Shown here: in pieces, positions 16,231 through 25,413 of the stretch
How the letters are laid out: each line of letters starts with the position of its first letter
Numbering within the stretch: position 1 is the stretch's first letter
Assembly (NCBI GenBank): GCA_022710935.1
Contig: JAKLFY010000045.1
Location: 1 to 52,085 of the forward strand
Reading direction: 5' to 3'
Length of the DNA stretch: 52,085 nt
DNA from: Verrucomicrobiota bacterium
GTDB taxonomy: Bacteria > Verrucomicrobiota > Verrucomicrobiia > Limisphaerales > J093
Translations under genes and position numbers: made by a program
Notes under the pieces: generated by a model
Told to the model about the DNA's origin: nothing
What the model saw: only the letters and a program-made list of their open reading frames with translations
Databases searched by the model: none

Positions 16231-17580
16231 CTAGAGGACTTTGGTCTGTCCGGGGATGGCGATGGGGTAGTGTCCGTTGGCGTCGGGCAGGACCGGGGCA
16301 TCGGCGTCCATAGTCAGTTGTTCGAGGCCGGGGGCCAATTCGAGATTCGAGGCGAAGGCGTCGTCCCAGGTGATCATCTGGCCTGATTCGCAGGCCATGC
16401 GGCCCATGATGGCGGTGAAGCACGATTTGGCGCAGTGCTCGGTCTCGTTGTAGGGCTTGTCGTTGCGGATGGCGTCGAAGAGGAGGTCGTGTTCGACCTG
16501 GTACTGATCGCAGGGCGGGCCCTGGTACCGCCAGGCGAGGTTTTCGGAGGCGAGGTTATGGCCTTTGAAGAGGCGCGGTTGGGGCTGGCCTTCGCCGAGG
16601 ATGCCGCAGCCTTTGGCCCCGTGGATGATGTCGCCGAAGAAGTCGTAGCAGCGGGTCATGTGACGGCCCTGGGCGAAGAGGCGGGTGCCGTCGGCGAAGG
16701 TGTACTCGGCGGCATAGTGGTCGAACAACTGGTCGGCGTCGGCGCGGACCTGGCGTCCGCCCATGCCCTGGACGGAGACAGGCCAGGCGTTTTTGACCCA
16801 GCAGCAGACATCGATGTTGTGGATGAGCCAATCGACGATGAAGCTGCCGTTGAGCCAGGTGAAGCAACTGTAGTTGGCGATCTGGTAGGCCAGTTCGCTC
16901 ATGCCCGCCTGGCGGGGGCTGACGCCGACCGGACCATGCATGCGGTAGGCCCAGGCGGTGATGACATCGCCGATGAGGCCGTCGTGGATCTGCCGGACCG
17001 CTTCTTCGAGCGGTTTCGAGTGTCGGCTCATGAGGCCGCCGGCGACCTTGAGGTTCTTCTCGGCGGCGCGCTTGCCGATCTGCAAGACGAGCCGGGTGCC
17101 TGGGGCGTCCACGGCAAAAGACTTTTCCATGAACACATGCAGCCCTTTCTCGACCGCGTGGGCGAAGTGAATCGGGCGGAACGCAGGGGGCGTGGCCAGC
17201 AGCACAACATCCCCGCGACTGAGCGTGTCCATCGCCCGCTTGAAACCGTCGAGGCCAACGAAGCGCCGTTCGGGCGGGACGGCGACCTGTTTGGGGAACT
17301 GGGCCGACAGGCCCTTGAGGCTGTTGTCGAGCCGATGCGGGAAGAAATCGGCCATGGCCCAGAGCTGCGTGGGGCCTTTGGTCGACAAGGCCTGGCCGGC
17401 GGCGCCGGTGCCGCGTCCGCCGCACCCGATGAGTGCGATCTTGATTGTGTTGTTCTCGGCGGCGTAGCCGGGGCGGGCGATGGCGACGGTTGCGACGGTT
17501 CCGGCAGCGAAGGCGGCGGAGGTTTTGAGGAACTCGCGGCGGCTGGGGCGGGCGGAGGGTGAGGAGGAGGAGGGATTCAT
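16231..17580 (-). CDS. Tat-exported Gfo/Idh/MocA-family oxidoreductase
   Basis: A 449-aa NAD(P)-dependent oxidoreductase. SRREFLKTSAAFAAGTVATV (13-32) is a twin-arginine signal. KIALIGCGGRGTGAAGQA starts the Rossmann fold (about 47-64). VEKGLHVFMEKSFAVDAP carries the family's Glu-Lys pair (Lys153), with Ser where Pro is usual. WLIHNIDVCCW (about 265-275) is the C-terminal domain's substrate and catalytic region. Secreted members are numerous in Verrucomicrobiota and act on sugars or inositols; the substrate here is unknown. The upstream 308 bp hold only a heptamer array and the divergent permease start. Confidence 0.88.
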   Translation of the reverse strand: MNPSSSSPSARPSRREFLKTSAAFAAGTVATVAIARPGYAAENNTIKIALIGCGGRGTGAAGQALSTKGPTQLWAMADFFPHRLDNSLKGLSAQFPKQVAVPPERRFVGLDGFKRAMDTLSRGDVVLLATPPAFRPIHFAHAVEKGLHVFMEKSFAVDAPGTRLVLQIGKRAAEKNLKVAGGLMSRHSKPLEEAVRQIHDGLIGDVITAWAYRMHGPVGVSPRQAGMSELAYQIANYSCFTWLNGSFIVDWLIHNIDVCCWVKNAWPVSVQGMGGRQVRADADQLFDHYAAEYTFADGTRLFAQGRHMTRCYDFFGDIIHGAKGCGILGEGQPQPRLFKGHNLASENLAWRYQGPPCDQYQVEHDLLFDAIRNDKPYNETEHCAKSCFTAIMGRMACESGQMITWDDAFASNLELAPGLEQLTMDADAPVLPDANGHYPIAIPGQTKVL

Positions 17581-17640
17581 GATCGGGGTTAACGTTTGGA
17601 GTATGATGCGCGCGGATGAGCCGGAGCGGCGAATGTTGGA

Positions 17641-17675
17641 CGTTCAACGCTCAACGCTCAAGGTTCAACGTTCAA
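17641..17675 (+). repeat. Five tandem heptamers (cgttcaa type)
   Basis: Units are cgttcaa, cgctcaa, cgctcaa, ggttcaa and cgttcaa with no interruption. The array lies in the divergent intergenic region between the oxidoreductase and permease genes. The rest of 17581-17888 shows nothing further. Confidence 0.85.
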
Positions 17676-17888
17676 CATTTGATGAAGGGCGGACATGGAT
17701 GTTGGGCGGTGAACGCTGCGCGTCGAACAACACGGTTCATGGCGAAGGGCTCGATTGTTTGAGTTCGCGTTGGGCATTGCTCGATGATGCCTTGGCGCGG
17801 ATGGTCGCCCGGCCCGATACGGATGGCAAGGATTGTTCTTGCGCGATTCGGCCTTGGAGTTTGGGGCTGCGCTTCTAGACTCGGGCGC

Positions 17889-19637
17889 GTGTTGACACTG
17901 TTTCCCGTGGTGGACCGGGAATTGCGGACGGCGGCACGGCGATCGAAGACGCACTGGGTGCGACTGGCCGCCGCGACGGCCGCGTTTGTGGTCAGCGCCT
18001 GGATTGCTCTGTGGGTTGCCAAGACGCAGACGCCCGTGACGGCGGGGCGGTGGCTGTTCTCGTATCTGACGATTCTGGCGTTCGGCTACTGTCTGTTGGT
18101 CGGCCCGTTCATCACGGCGGACTGCATCAGCGAGGAGAAGCGCGAAGGGACGTTGGGGCTGCTTTTTCTGACCGAATTGCGGAGTTACGACGTGGTGTTG
18201 GGGAAGTGGCTGGCGAACTCGCTGGCGGGCTTTTACGGGTTGCTGGCCATCCTGCCGGCGCTGGGGATTCCGCTGCTGATGGGGGGAGTGACGGCGGGGG
18301 AGTACGGGCGGACGGCCCTGGCGGTGGTGAACGCCATCCTGTTCTCGCTGACGGTTGGGATGTTTGTTTCGACGCTCAGCCGCGATCAATCGAAGGCCAT
18401 TCTCGGATCGGCGGTGGCGATTCTGGGCGTCAGCGGGTTGATTCCCGGCCTGGCGGCGGTATTCAGCTCGGGTCTGTTTACCCGAGCGCTGCCCAATCCG
18501 TTGCCGGCGGCCCTGATGAGTCCGGCCTACACGGGGTATCTGGCGAGCGAACGCGTGTACACGACGGCGCCGGGTGCGTTTTGGGTTTCCCTGGCGCTGG
18601 TGTGCGGGATGAGCTGCCTGTGCATGGGGCTGACGGCCGTCTGGCTGCCGCGGCTGTGGCGGGAGAGTCCGGAGGAGAAACCGATTGCGCATCGCTGGCT
18701 GTGGCGGCTGGGCTACACGGCGGGGTGGCGGGCGACGTACAAGCGGCGGCTCGAGACGAATCCGGTGTATGCGGTTGCCGCCCGGCTGCGGTGGCCGCAT
18801 TGGGTTTTCTGGGCTTTGGTGTCGCTGGTCGCGGTGAACGTCTACTGGCTGACGCACGGCTACCGCACCAACACCGGGGCCTCAGCCTTCCACACCTACT
18901 TTACCCACGCGCTGGTGTTCACGAACCGGGTCTGGTTGTGCGTGATGGCCTGCCGTTTCTGGATCGAGGCGCGCCGCACGGGGGCTCTCGAGTTGATTCT
19001 CACCTCGCCGATGCCGGCGCGCACGCTGCTGCGCGGTCATTGGCGCGCGCTGTGGCTCTTGTTTGCCGGGCCGGTGGCGGTGATCGCCCTGCTGCACGTC
19101 TCCTACATCGGAGAGAACTGGCGGCTTGCGGCCCAGCGCGGCCCGTTCAGCTCCGGCCTGATGCAGCACTACGCCTTCAGCGCCGGGAGCAGCCTGCTCA
19201 ACTTCGTGACCGACGTGTTCGCCATCTGTTGGCTGGGGGCGTGGCTGAGCCTGGCGTCGCGCCGCCCGACCTTTGTGATTCTGAAGACCTTTGCCTGGGT
19301 TGTGTTGGGGCCATGGACGCTGGGCATCCTGTTTCCGAATCTCTCCTCGCTGCTCCCGGTGAAGGTCATGACCTATCTCAACACCAGCTCGGTCCTGCGG
19401 GCGCTTGGGGGCGGAATGGTCGGTTACTCGATGGTGTTCCGGACCTTGGGCTGGGTGGGGAAGAATGTGCTGATCATCCTGTGGGCGCGCAGTCGGCTGC
19501 GGCGGCATCTCCGGAGCGCGGCGGCGCAGACCCATGAATGGGAGTTGGGCGCCCGGTTCAGACGGCGGCGGTCGCGTCCGCATGTTCCATGGACCATGCC
19601 GCACGTGGTGGCCGGCGAATCGAGGACCTTGCCGTGA
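17889..19637 (+). CDS. ABC-2-type transporter permease with two permease halves
   Basis: From GTG 17889 the product (582 aa) starts MLTLFPVVDREL, matching the start of the following paralogue (MTLFPIVQREL); the upstream open frame is not family-like. Many hydrophobic helices are seen. The segment EEKREGTLGLLFLTELRSYD (about 83-102 from GTG) and, in the second half, EARRTGALELILTSPMPART are the same amphipathic motif, so the protein has two related halves, as in two fused ABC-2 permease subunits. No ATPase gene is adjacent. The substrate is unknown. The C-terminus is Arg-rich and cytoplasmic. Confidence 0.75.
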   Translation: MLTLFPVVDRELRTAARRSKTHWVRLAAATAAFVVSAWIALWVAKTQTPVTAGRWLFSYLTILAFGYCLLVGPFITADCISEEKREGTLGLLFLTELRSYDVVLGKWLANSLAGFYGLLAILPALGIPLLMGGVTAGEYGRTALAVVNAILFSLTVGMFVSTLSRDQSKAILGSAVAILGVSGLIPGLAAVFSSGLFTRALPNPLPAALMSPAYTGYLASERVYTTAPGAFWVSLALVCGMSCLCMGLTAVWLPRLWRESPEEKPIAHRWLWRLGYTAGWRATYKRRLETNPVYAVAARLRWPHWVFWALVSLVAVNVYWLTHGYRTNTGASAFHTYFTHALVFTNRVWLCVMACRFWIEARRTGALELILTSPMPARTLLRGHWRALWLLFAGPVAVIALLHVSYIGENWRLAAQRGPFSSGLMQHYAFSAGSSLLNFVTDVFAICWLGAWLSLASRRPTFVILKTFAWVVLGPWTLGILFPNLSSLLPVKVMTYLNTSSVLRALGGGMVGYSMVFRTLGWVGKNVLIILWARSRLRRHLRSAAAQTHEWELGARFRRRRSRPHVPWTMPHVVAGESRTLP

Positions 19638-19715
19638 GGCGCATCTTTCGCGAATGTCGAACTCTGAGATGAAGACGGGGGCTGGGGATCATTCGAGCGG
19701 CGTCTCGACTGTGCC

Positions 19716-21290
19716 ATGACGCTTTTCCCGATCGTCCAGCGCGAGTTGCTTGTGGCGTCGCGCCGCCCGGGCGCCTTCCGGGCGCGGCTGGTGGCGGCGG
19801 CTTTGGCGGTGGCGGTGGGTGGGATCAGTCTGTGGTACCAGGGCGAATGGACGGGGGCGACGGGGATCGGAAGGGATCTGTTCCACACGCTGGCTTTTGT
19901 TGGATACCTGTTTTGCCTGGCTGCGGGCCCGCTGTTCACGGCGGATGTCCTGAGCGAAGAAAGGCGGGACGGGAGCTTGGGGCTGCTGTTCCTGACCGAC
20001 CTGCGCAGTTACGACATTGTGGGCGGCAAGCTGGTTGCGGCGTCGGTGACCGCGCTATTCAGCCTGATGGCGGCCCTGCCGGTATTGGCGATTCCGATCC
20101 TGCTTGGCGGCGTGCGTCTGGTCGAATTCGGGGCGGTGGCCCTGGTTCTGGGCAATGCGCTGTTCTTCTCGCTCGCGGTGGGCATGTGCGTTTCGGCGGC
20201 GAGCACCCAGGCGCGGAGCGCGTTCGCGCTCGCCGTGTTCATCCTGTTCCTGTTTGCCGGCGTCGGCCCGTGGCTGCGGTCGGTCATCGGGAGCAACACG
20301 GGCCTTGGCATTCTGCTGGCCGCCAACCCCAGCTCGGCACTCGAACTGGCGTCGGGCGTGGCGGCGAACCGGGAGGGCGCCGTCCTGGGCTGGGCGTTGT
20401 CGGGGACGCACGGTTTGGCGTGGCTGTTTCTGGGGAGCGCCGCCTGGCTGACGCAGCGGGCGTGGCGGGAGCAGGGCGTGCTGAAGGCGGGCGCGTTGTG
20501 GCGGGACCGCTGGCACATGCTCAATTACGGCACGGCGATCGAGCGCCAACACGCGCGCCGGCGCCTGCTGGATCGAAATCCGGTTCTGTGGCTGGCGGGC
20601 CGCAACCAGCTCAAGATCCGGCTGCTGTGGGGGGCTGTTGGGCTGGCGTTGTTCGTCTGGTTGCTGTGGCGCTGGCGGATGGGGATGGCGAGCGACACCT
20701 GGAACAGCACGTTCCTGATCGCCCTGTTCCTGCACGCCCCGCTGAAGTGGCTGATGGCCTCCGAGGCGAGCCAGCGCTGGACGCAGGAACGGCAGACAGG
20801 CGCCCTCGAACTGCTCCTGACCACGCCATTGTCCGTCGCCGAGATCCTGCGGGGCCACTGGCTGTCCCTGGGTCGGCTGTTCGGCGCGCCTGCGCTGGCC
20901 ATCCTGGCCGTGGAGGTCTTCACGCTGGCGGCCAGCGAGGGGCTCAACGGGCTGGGATCGGACATGGGGCTGATGACGCTGGTCGGGGCGCTGGTGTTCA
21001 TCTGGGACCTGTATGCGCTGGCGTGGGTCGGTCTGTGGCTGGGACTGTCGAGCCGCAAAGCCAACCAGGCATTCATCGGCACGGCGGTGCGCATCCTTGT
21101 TGTGCCCTGGGCGGTCTTCCTGTTCGCGCTGTTCTTCACGGGCGTTCAGGGGCCGCTCGCCCTGCCCCTGCTCTGGCTGGTCGTGTGCGGTCTGTGCAAC
21201 CTGACGTTCCAGCGCTGGGCGCGGGAGAACCTGCGCGGGCTGCTCCGGGAATTGGCTCCCGGACGCCTCGGCCATGCGGCGGCCAACTGA
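19716..21290 (+). CDS. ABC-2-type transporter permease, paralogue of the preceding gene
   Basis: A 524-aa membrane protein, 78 bp downstream of and parallel to its paralogue. Shared landmarks are PIVQRELLVASRRPGAFRAR at the N-terminus, EERRDGSLGLLFLTDLRSYD in the first half, and RQTGALELLLTTPLSVAEIL then RGHW in the second. The two genes probably arose by tandem duplication and may form a heterodimeric membrane part. The ATPase must be encoded elsewhere, if one is used at all. The gap to the next gene (310 bp) holds a copy of the terminal-inverted-repeat element. Confidence 0.75.
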   Translation: MTLFPIVQRELLVASRRPGAFRARLVAAALAVAVGGISLWYQGEWTGATGIGRDLFHTLAFVGYLFCLAAGPLFTADVLSEERRDGSLGLLFLTDLRSYDIVGGKLVAASVTALFSLMAALPVLAIPILLGGVRLVEFGAVALVLGNALFFSLAVGMCVSAASTQARSAFALAVFILFLFAGVGPWLRSVIGSNTGLGILLAANPSSALELASGVAANREGAVLGWALSGTHGLAWLFLGSAAWLTQRAWREQGVLKAGALWRDRWHMLNYGTAIERQHARRRLLDRNPVLWLAGRNQLKIRLLWGAVGLALFVWLLWRWRMGMASDTWNSTFLIALFLHAPLKWLMASEASQRWTQERQTGALELLLTTPLSVAEILRGHWLSLGRLFGAPALAILAVEVFTLAASEGLNGLGSDMGLMTLVGALVFIWDLYALAWVGLWLGLSSRKANQAFIGTAVRILVVPWAVFLFALFFTGVQGPLALPLLWLVVCGLCNLTFQRWARENLRGLLRELAPGRLGHAAAN

Positions 21291-21308
21291 AGAGCGAATG
21301 AACGGCCA

Positions 21309-21492
21309 GTGCATCTGTAGGTTGTCGGTGGAAATCGAGTTTGCGCCGCGTGGGGGCACGCGGCCTACAGAATGGCATCCTCAACTTGGCCGTGTCCCCT
21401 GGCCCGGCGTCTGCACCGATGTCTGTCCTTGCGCCGCGTGGGGGCACGCGGCCTACACCGGGCGACATAACACCGACAACAATCAGATGCAC
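21309..21492 (+). repeat. TIR element, copy A (184 bp)
   Basis: The ends gtgcatctg...gttgtcggtg and the reverse complement caccgacaac...cagatgcac match at 19 of 22 positions. Inside are two hairpins of the form gccgcgtg-gggg-cacgcggc (21345-21364 and 21433-21452). It is about 50 bp longer than copies B and C. See also 23841 and 32340. Confidence 0.8.
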
Positions 21493-21600
21493 CCGCGGTC
21501 CTCGCGGCGTTATTCTTCGCGCTTGGCGAGTCTGGCTGCGAATGCTAGAGAGTCTTCGCGCGAAGCCGCCCCTGGTTCGTTCCGGGGAGACAGACATGGC

Positions 21601-22461
21601 ATGATTATCGTCACGGACAGTCGGTGCACCACCTATCAGCAGTTCGGGCATCCCGAACGGCCGCAGCGTATCAGTCTGACCGTCGAGCGTCTGAGGGCGC
21701 AGAGCGAGATCGAGCTGGTTTGGGCGGAGCCGGTGCCGGTGACCGAGCCGCAGCTCGAGCGCGCTCACACGCGGTCCTTTCTCGAACGGCTGAAGGTGTT
21801 GGCGGACTTCGACTCGGACACGGCGGCGCATCCGGACATTCGCGCGCACGCGGAGCGGAGCGCTGGGGGGGCGCTCTACGCCCTGCAGAGGGCTCTCGAG
21901 GGCAAGACGGCTTTCAGTCTGCTGCGTCCGCCGGGGCATCATGCGACGCCGGACCGGGCGATGGGTTTCTGTTATCTGAACTCGGCGGCGATTGCGGCGA
22001 TGGAGGCCCGGACCAAGGGCGTCGGGCGGGTGGCCGTTTACGACTTCGATGTGCATCATGGGAACGGCACGGAAGATATCCTGCTGAGCCAGGACCAATG
22101 CGCCTACTTTTCCGTGCACCAATTCCCATGCTATCCGGGCACCGGGAGCGATTCCTATGGCAACGCGCATAATTACCCCGTGGCGCCCGGTGCGGCTCGA
22201 GAGGACTACCGCGAGGCGCTGGTCAGGGCGCTCGACGATTTGAAGCGGTTCAAGCCGGAACTGGTGGTGGTCTCCGCGGGGTTCGATGCCTACTGCGGCG
22301 ATCCGCTCAGCGACGCGGCCCTGCAAGAGGAGGATTTTGGCTGGCTGGGCCGCTCGATTCGGGAATTGGGCGTGCCGGCTTTCAGCCTGCTCGAAGGCGG
22401 TTACAGTCGCGACCTGCCCGATCTCATCTTCGCCTATCTGCGCGGCCTGGACGGGAAATGA
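21601..22461 (+). CDS. Histone deacetylase / acetylpolyamine amidohydrolase family protein
   Basis: From ATG 21601 a 286-aa class II HDAC-like deacetylase. Family residues are complete: HPERPQR near the N-terminus, His113-His114 in RPPGHHA, metal ligands Asp148, Asp150 and His152 in YDFDVHHGNGT, Asp229 in SAGFDAYCGDP, and the gatekeeper Tyr268 in LEGGYS. Bacterial members remove acetyl groups from small amines or proteins using Zn. The longer frame upstream runs through the repeat element and is rejected; GGGGAGA lies 13 bp before the ATG. No partner gene is obvious. Confidence 0.85.
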   Translation: MIIVTDSRCTTYQQFGHPERPQRISLTVERLRAQSEIELVWAEPVPVTEPQLERAHTRSFLERLKVLADFDSDTAAHPDIRAHAERSAGGALYALQRALEGKTAFSLLRPPGHHATPDRAMGFCYLNSAAIAAMEARTKGVGRVAVYDFDVHHGNGTEDILLSQDQCAYFSVHQFPCYPGTGSDSYGNAHNYPVAPGAAREDYREALVRALDDLKRFKPELVVVSAGFDAYCGDPLSDAALQEEDFGWLGRSIRELGVPAFSLLEGGYSRDLPDLIFAYLRGLDGK

Positions 22462-22547
22462 GGAGAGCCGCCGCCGGCTAGCGCGCGTTTTTTACACTCC
22501 GTCCGTGCACGTGTTGATGAGACTTCGCAAGATGAAAGCCATGCGGG

Positions 22548-23744
22548 CTAGTACCGCTCCTTCTCGGCCAGAGCGGCAATCAACTCGAGTTTCCAGGGCT
22601 CGACCCGCGGGGCTACCGAACAGGCGGTGCTGAGGATGTAGCCGCCTCCCGTCGCGCCATCGCGAAGGCAACGTCGCGCCTCGGCCTCGACTTCGTCGGG
22701 GGCGCGATACGCCAGCAAGGCGACGGAGTTCATGTTGCCCTTGATAAAGAGGCGTCCTTCGATCTGTCGCTTCGCCGCCGCCAAATCCACGTCGCCCAAG
22801 GGCGGGGGATCCAGCGTGTCCAAACCTTCCGTCTCGGTCTCGATCATGAGATCGAGACGATCTCCGATCCGTCCGCACGTGTGGGTGTAAACGGGCACGC
22901 CCGCCGCGCGGATTGCCCGCGCGACCCTGCGTTCGTACGGCAGGACAAAACCGGCGTAGGCCGCTCTCGAGAGGAAGCCCGCGCCTGCGAACGCCGACGA
23001 TACGAGCACGGCGTCCGCCCCGCGCCGCGCCTGAGCCACGCCCCAGGCGATCGAGGACTCCGTCAGCCGGTCGAGAAAGGCCCGCGTCTTGCCCGGATCG
23101 GTCACCAGCGCCATGAGGGCCTCCTCGTAGCCGAACAGCTCCATGAAATGCGTGAAGGGCGAGAACACCTCGCCATGGACCGAGACGGCTCCGCGCGTCA
23201 ACGCCCGCACCCGGGCGATGGTGTCTCCGAAGTACCCGGGAATCTCGCGCAGGAGGCCCGGGGACGCTTTGCCGTCGATCCACGGAACGTGACAGACGTT
23301 CCACCAATAGCCTGCGAGGGCGTCAAGAGCGTCGAGATGATCCGGATCGAGCCGGGCAAAGTCGGCGCGCGGCAATGGAGCTTGGGTGGCGAGGCGATGC
23401 TGCGGGTTGTCGTCGGGTGGGACCGTTGTGCAACTGCCGTCGGCCCACCGAAGTCGTGTCCCTTCGTCCGTGGCGTCGATCTGCCGGACGCGCGAGAGCA
23501 GGTTCGGGGGGCGGCCGGGGAGGTTGACGAGGATGCCATCGAACCGGTAGCGCTGTTGGAGACGGACCAACGCCTGGGCGAAGCCCTCGGTAGTGAACCA
23601 GATTTCGTGCGGGGCGATGCCGCTGTGCAGGAAGTAGTGGCCCAAGGCGAGTTGGCAGAACACCGGCACGCGATCCGGCAAGAGATGCCGCATGGCGCAT
23701 CGGACGCGCTCGCGCGAGTCCATCCTGGATTCGGCCTTTGACAT
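22548..23744 (-). CDS. Uroporphyrinogen-decarboxylase-like methyltransferase (MtaA/MtbA type)
   Basis: A 398-aa URO-D superfamily protein from ATG 23744. THTCG puts His288 and Cys290 in the H-x-C pair, and Cys375 in STACS supplies a third ligand: the zinc site of corrinoid-dependent MtaA/MtbA methyltransferases, which haem-synthesis HemE lacks. DRVPVFCQLALGHYFL and the barrel segment IRAAGVPVYTHTCG are typical. It may transfer methyl groups to or from a corrinoid protein, but no corrinoid protein or CoM-type partner is in the window. An alternative start is Met8. The upstream 367 bp hold repeat copy B. Confidence 0.75.
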   Translation of the reverse strand: MSKAESRMDSRERVRCAMRHLLPDRVPVFCQLALGHYFLHSGIAPHEIWFTTEGFAQALVRLQQRYRFDGILVNLPGRPPNLLSRVRQIDATDEGTRLRWADGSCTTVPPDDNPQHRLATQAPLPRADFARLDPDHLDALDALAGYWWNVCHVPWIDGKASPGLLREIPGYFGDTIARVRALTRGAVSVHGEVFSPFTHFMELFGYEEALMALVTDPGKTRAFLDRLTESSIAWGVAQARRGADAVLVSSAFAGAGFLSRAAYAGFVLPYERRVARAIRAAGVPVYTHTCGRIGDRLDLMIETETEGLDTLDPPPLGDVDLAAAKRQIEGRLFIKGNMNSVALLAYRAPDEVEAEARRCLRDGATGGGYILSTACSVAPRVEPWKLELIAALAEKERY

Positions 23745-23840
23745 GGTCGCGGGGGAACGGACTGGTTTGTCTGAACCGCAGACTGCATAGGGCGGCGCAC
23801 GGCGCGTGTCGAGCGCCGATGTCAATCGGTCCGGTCGGCA

Positions 23841-23973
23841 GTGCATGAGGAGGTTGTCGATGGGAATCGAGTTTGCGCCGCGTGGGGGCACGCGGCCTAC
23901 AGCGGGAGTCTCCATCCGTTGTAGGCCCGGTAGCCTCACCGGGCGACAGAACACCGACAACAATCAGATGCGC
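23841..23973 (+). repeat. TIR element, copy B (133 bp)
   Basis: Same ends and hairpin 1 as copy A, and the same length as copy C, which it matches closely in the opposite orientation. Hairpin 2 is gcccggt/accgggc with a 6-nt loop. It lies in the divergent intergenic region between the URO-D-like gene and the permease. Confidence 0.8.
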
Positions 23974-24111
23974 CGTCCGATCGGTCCGGATGCGCATTTC
24001 GATTGACGCTGGCATTCCGGGCTGGCAGAGGTTGCCGCCGGCTGGCAAACGCCGCGGATGGTCCCCGGCGGGCGCGGCATCGTGCGATGTGCCGGGCCGG
24101 CTGTTGAACCC

Positions 24112-25359
24112 GTGAGCGCGGAAGTTAAGGAGTACCTGGCGATTGCGATCTTCGCCCTGACCTACCTGCTGATCAGCGGGCGGAGGCTGAAGATCCTGCC
24201 GCTGAACCGGCCGGCATCGGCCCTGTTGGGCACGGTGCTGATGGTTGTGGCGGGGGTGCTGACGCCCGAGGAGGTCTATCGGGCCGTGGATTACGACACC
24301 CTGGTGCTGCTGCTGGGGATGATGCTGATTTCGTCCTACCTGTTTCTCGCCGGCTTCTTCGATTGGGCGGCAGATCGGGTGCTGACGATTGCCCGCACCC
24401 CGCAACGGATGCTCCTCTATCTGATCGTTGCTTCCGGCGTGTTGTCCGCCTTGCTTGTCAATGACACGGTCTGTCTGATGCTCACGCCCTTGGTCGTGGC
24501 GGTGATGGTGCGCGGCGGTCTGCCCTTGCCGCCCTACCTCTTGGCTCTGGCCATGAGCGCCAACATCGGCAGCGCGGCCACATTGGTCGGCAACCCCCAA
24601 AACATGATCATTGGCGGCCTTTCGGGCATTCCGTTCGCCCGATTCTCGATGGCGATGCTCCCGGCAGCCGCGGTGGGATTGGCCATCGAATACGCCGTGC
24701 TGCGCATCGGTTTTCATCGCGTGCTGCGCGCCGCGCGCATTCAGATACCAGCCGGGCCCGCCCCGCAACTCGATCGGCGGCTTTTCGGACTCTGCTGTCT
24801 GGTGCTGGGCTGCACCTTCGCGGGCTTCCTTGCCGGGCTGAACCTGGCCTGGACCGCTCTGGCCGGAGGGGCCTTGATCATGGTTCTTGCCCGGCGCGAC
24901 ACGCATGAGGTTCTCAAGCTGGTGGACTGGCACTTGCTGGTCTTCTTTGCCGCCCTGTTCGTGGTGGTCGAAGCTTTGAATGCCACCGGCCTGCCCGACC
25001 AGATCTACGGTCCTGTGCGCGGTCTCTTCGGTCACACGCCCGCCGCCCAGGGCTGGAATCTCGCCTGGTTCTCCGCTCTCGGCTCGAACATCTTCTCGAA
25101 TGTCCCTTTCGTTTTGGTGGCTGGGAAGTGGATTCCGAACTTCGTCGAGCCGGAGCGGATGTGGCAAGTGATGGCCCTGGCAACGACGTTTGCCGGCAAC
25201 CTCACCATCCTCGGATCGGTCGCCAACATCATTGTCGTCGAGTCCGCCCGCAAACACGTCGAGGTCGGATTCTGGGACTACGCGAAGTTCGGTCTGCCGG
25301 TGACGGTGCTGACGCTGGTGGCAGGGATGCTGATCCTGCTCGGGTCGACGGATGTTTGA
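24112..25359 (+). CDS. SLC13/ArsB/NhaD-type anion permease
   Basis: From GTG 24112 ([20 protein letters not shown]) a 415-aa protein with about 11-12 hydrophobic helices. [17 protein letters not shown] and [20 protein letters not shown] are the paired substrate and ion-binding hairpin motifs of the ion-transporter superfamily (citrate/arsenite/Na+-H+ antiporters). The second half repeats the pattern in [14 protein letters not shown] and [15 protein letters not shown]. It probably moves an anion or exchanges Na+; the substrate cannot be told. The preceding 54 codons lack family features. Confidence 0.82.
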   Translation: MSAEVKEYLAIAIFALTYLLISGRRLKILPLNRPASALLGTVLMVVAGVLTPEEVYRAVDYDTLVLLLGMMLISSYLFLAGFFDWAADRVLTIARTPQRMLLYLIVASGVLSALLVNDTVCLMLTPLVVAVMVRGGLPLPPYLLALAMSANIGSAATLVGNPQNMIIGGLSGIPFARFSMAMLPAAAVGLAIEYAVLRIGFHRVLRAARIQIPAGPAPQLDRRLFGLCCLVLGCTFAGFLAGLNLAWTALAGGALIMVLARRDTHEVLKLVDWHLLVFFAALFVVVEALNATGLPDQIYGPVRGLFGHTPAAQGWNLAWFSALGSNIFSNVPFVLVAGKWIPNFVEPERMWQVMALATTFAGNLTILGSVANIIVVESARKHVEVGFWDYAKFGLPVTVLTLVAGMLILLGSTDV

Positions 25360-25413
25360 TGGAGCTTGGCGGGGTCCGACTGCCCTTTGCACTGACGGAG
25401 TGCAATATGCGGG

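Noticed and set aside
22466-22493. Short GC hairpin followed by six T after the HDAC-like gene
   Set aside because: The stem is only 5 bp and 8 nt separate it from the T run; too weak to call a terminator.
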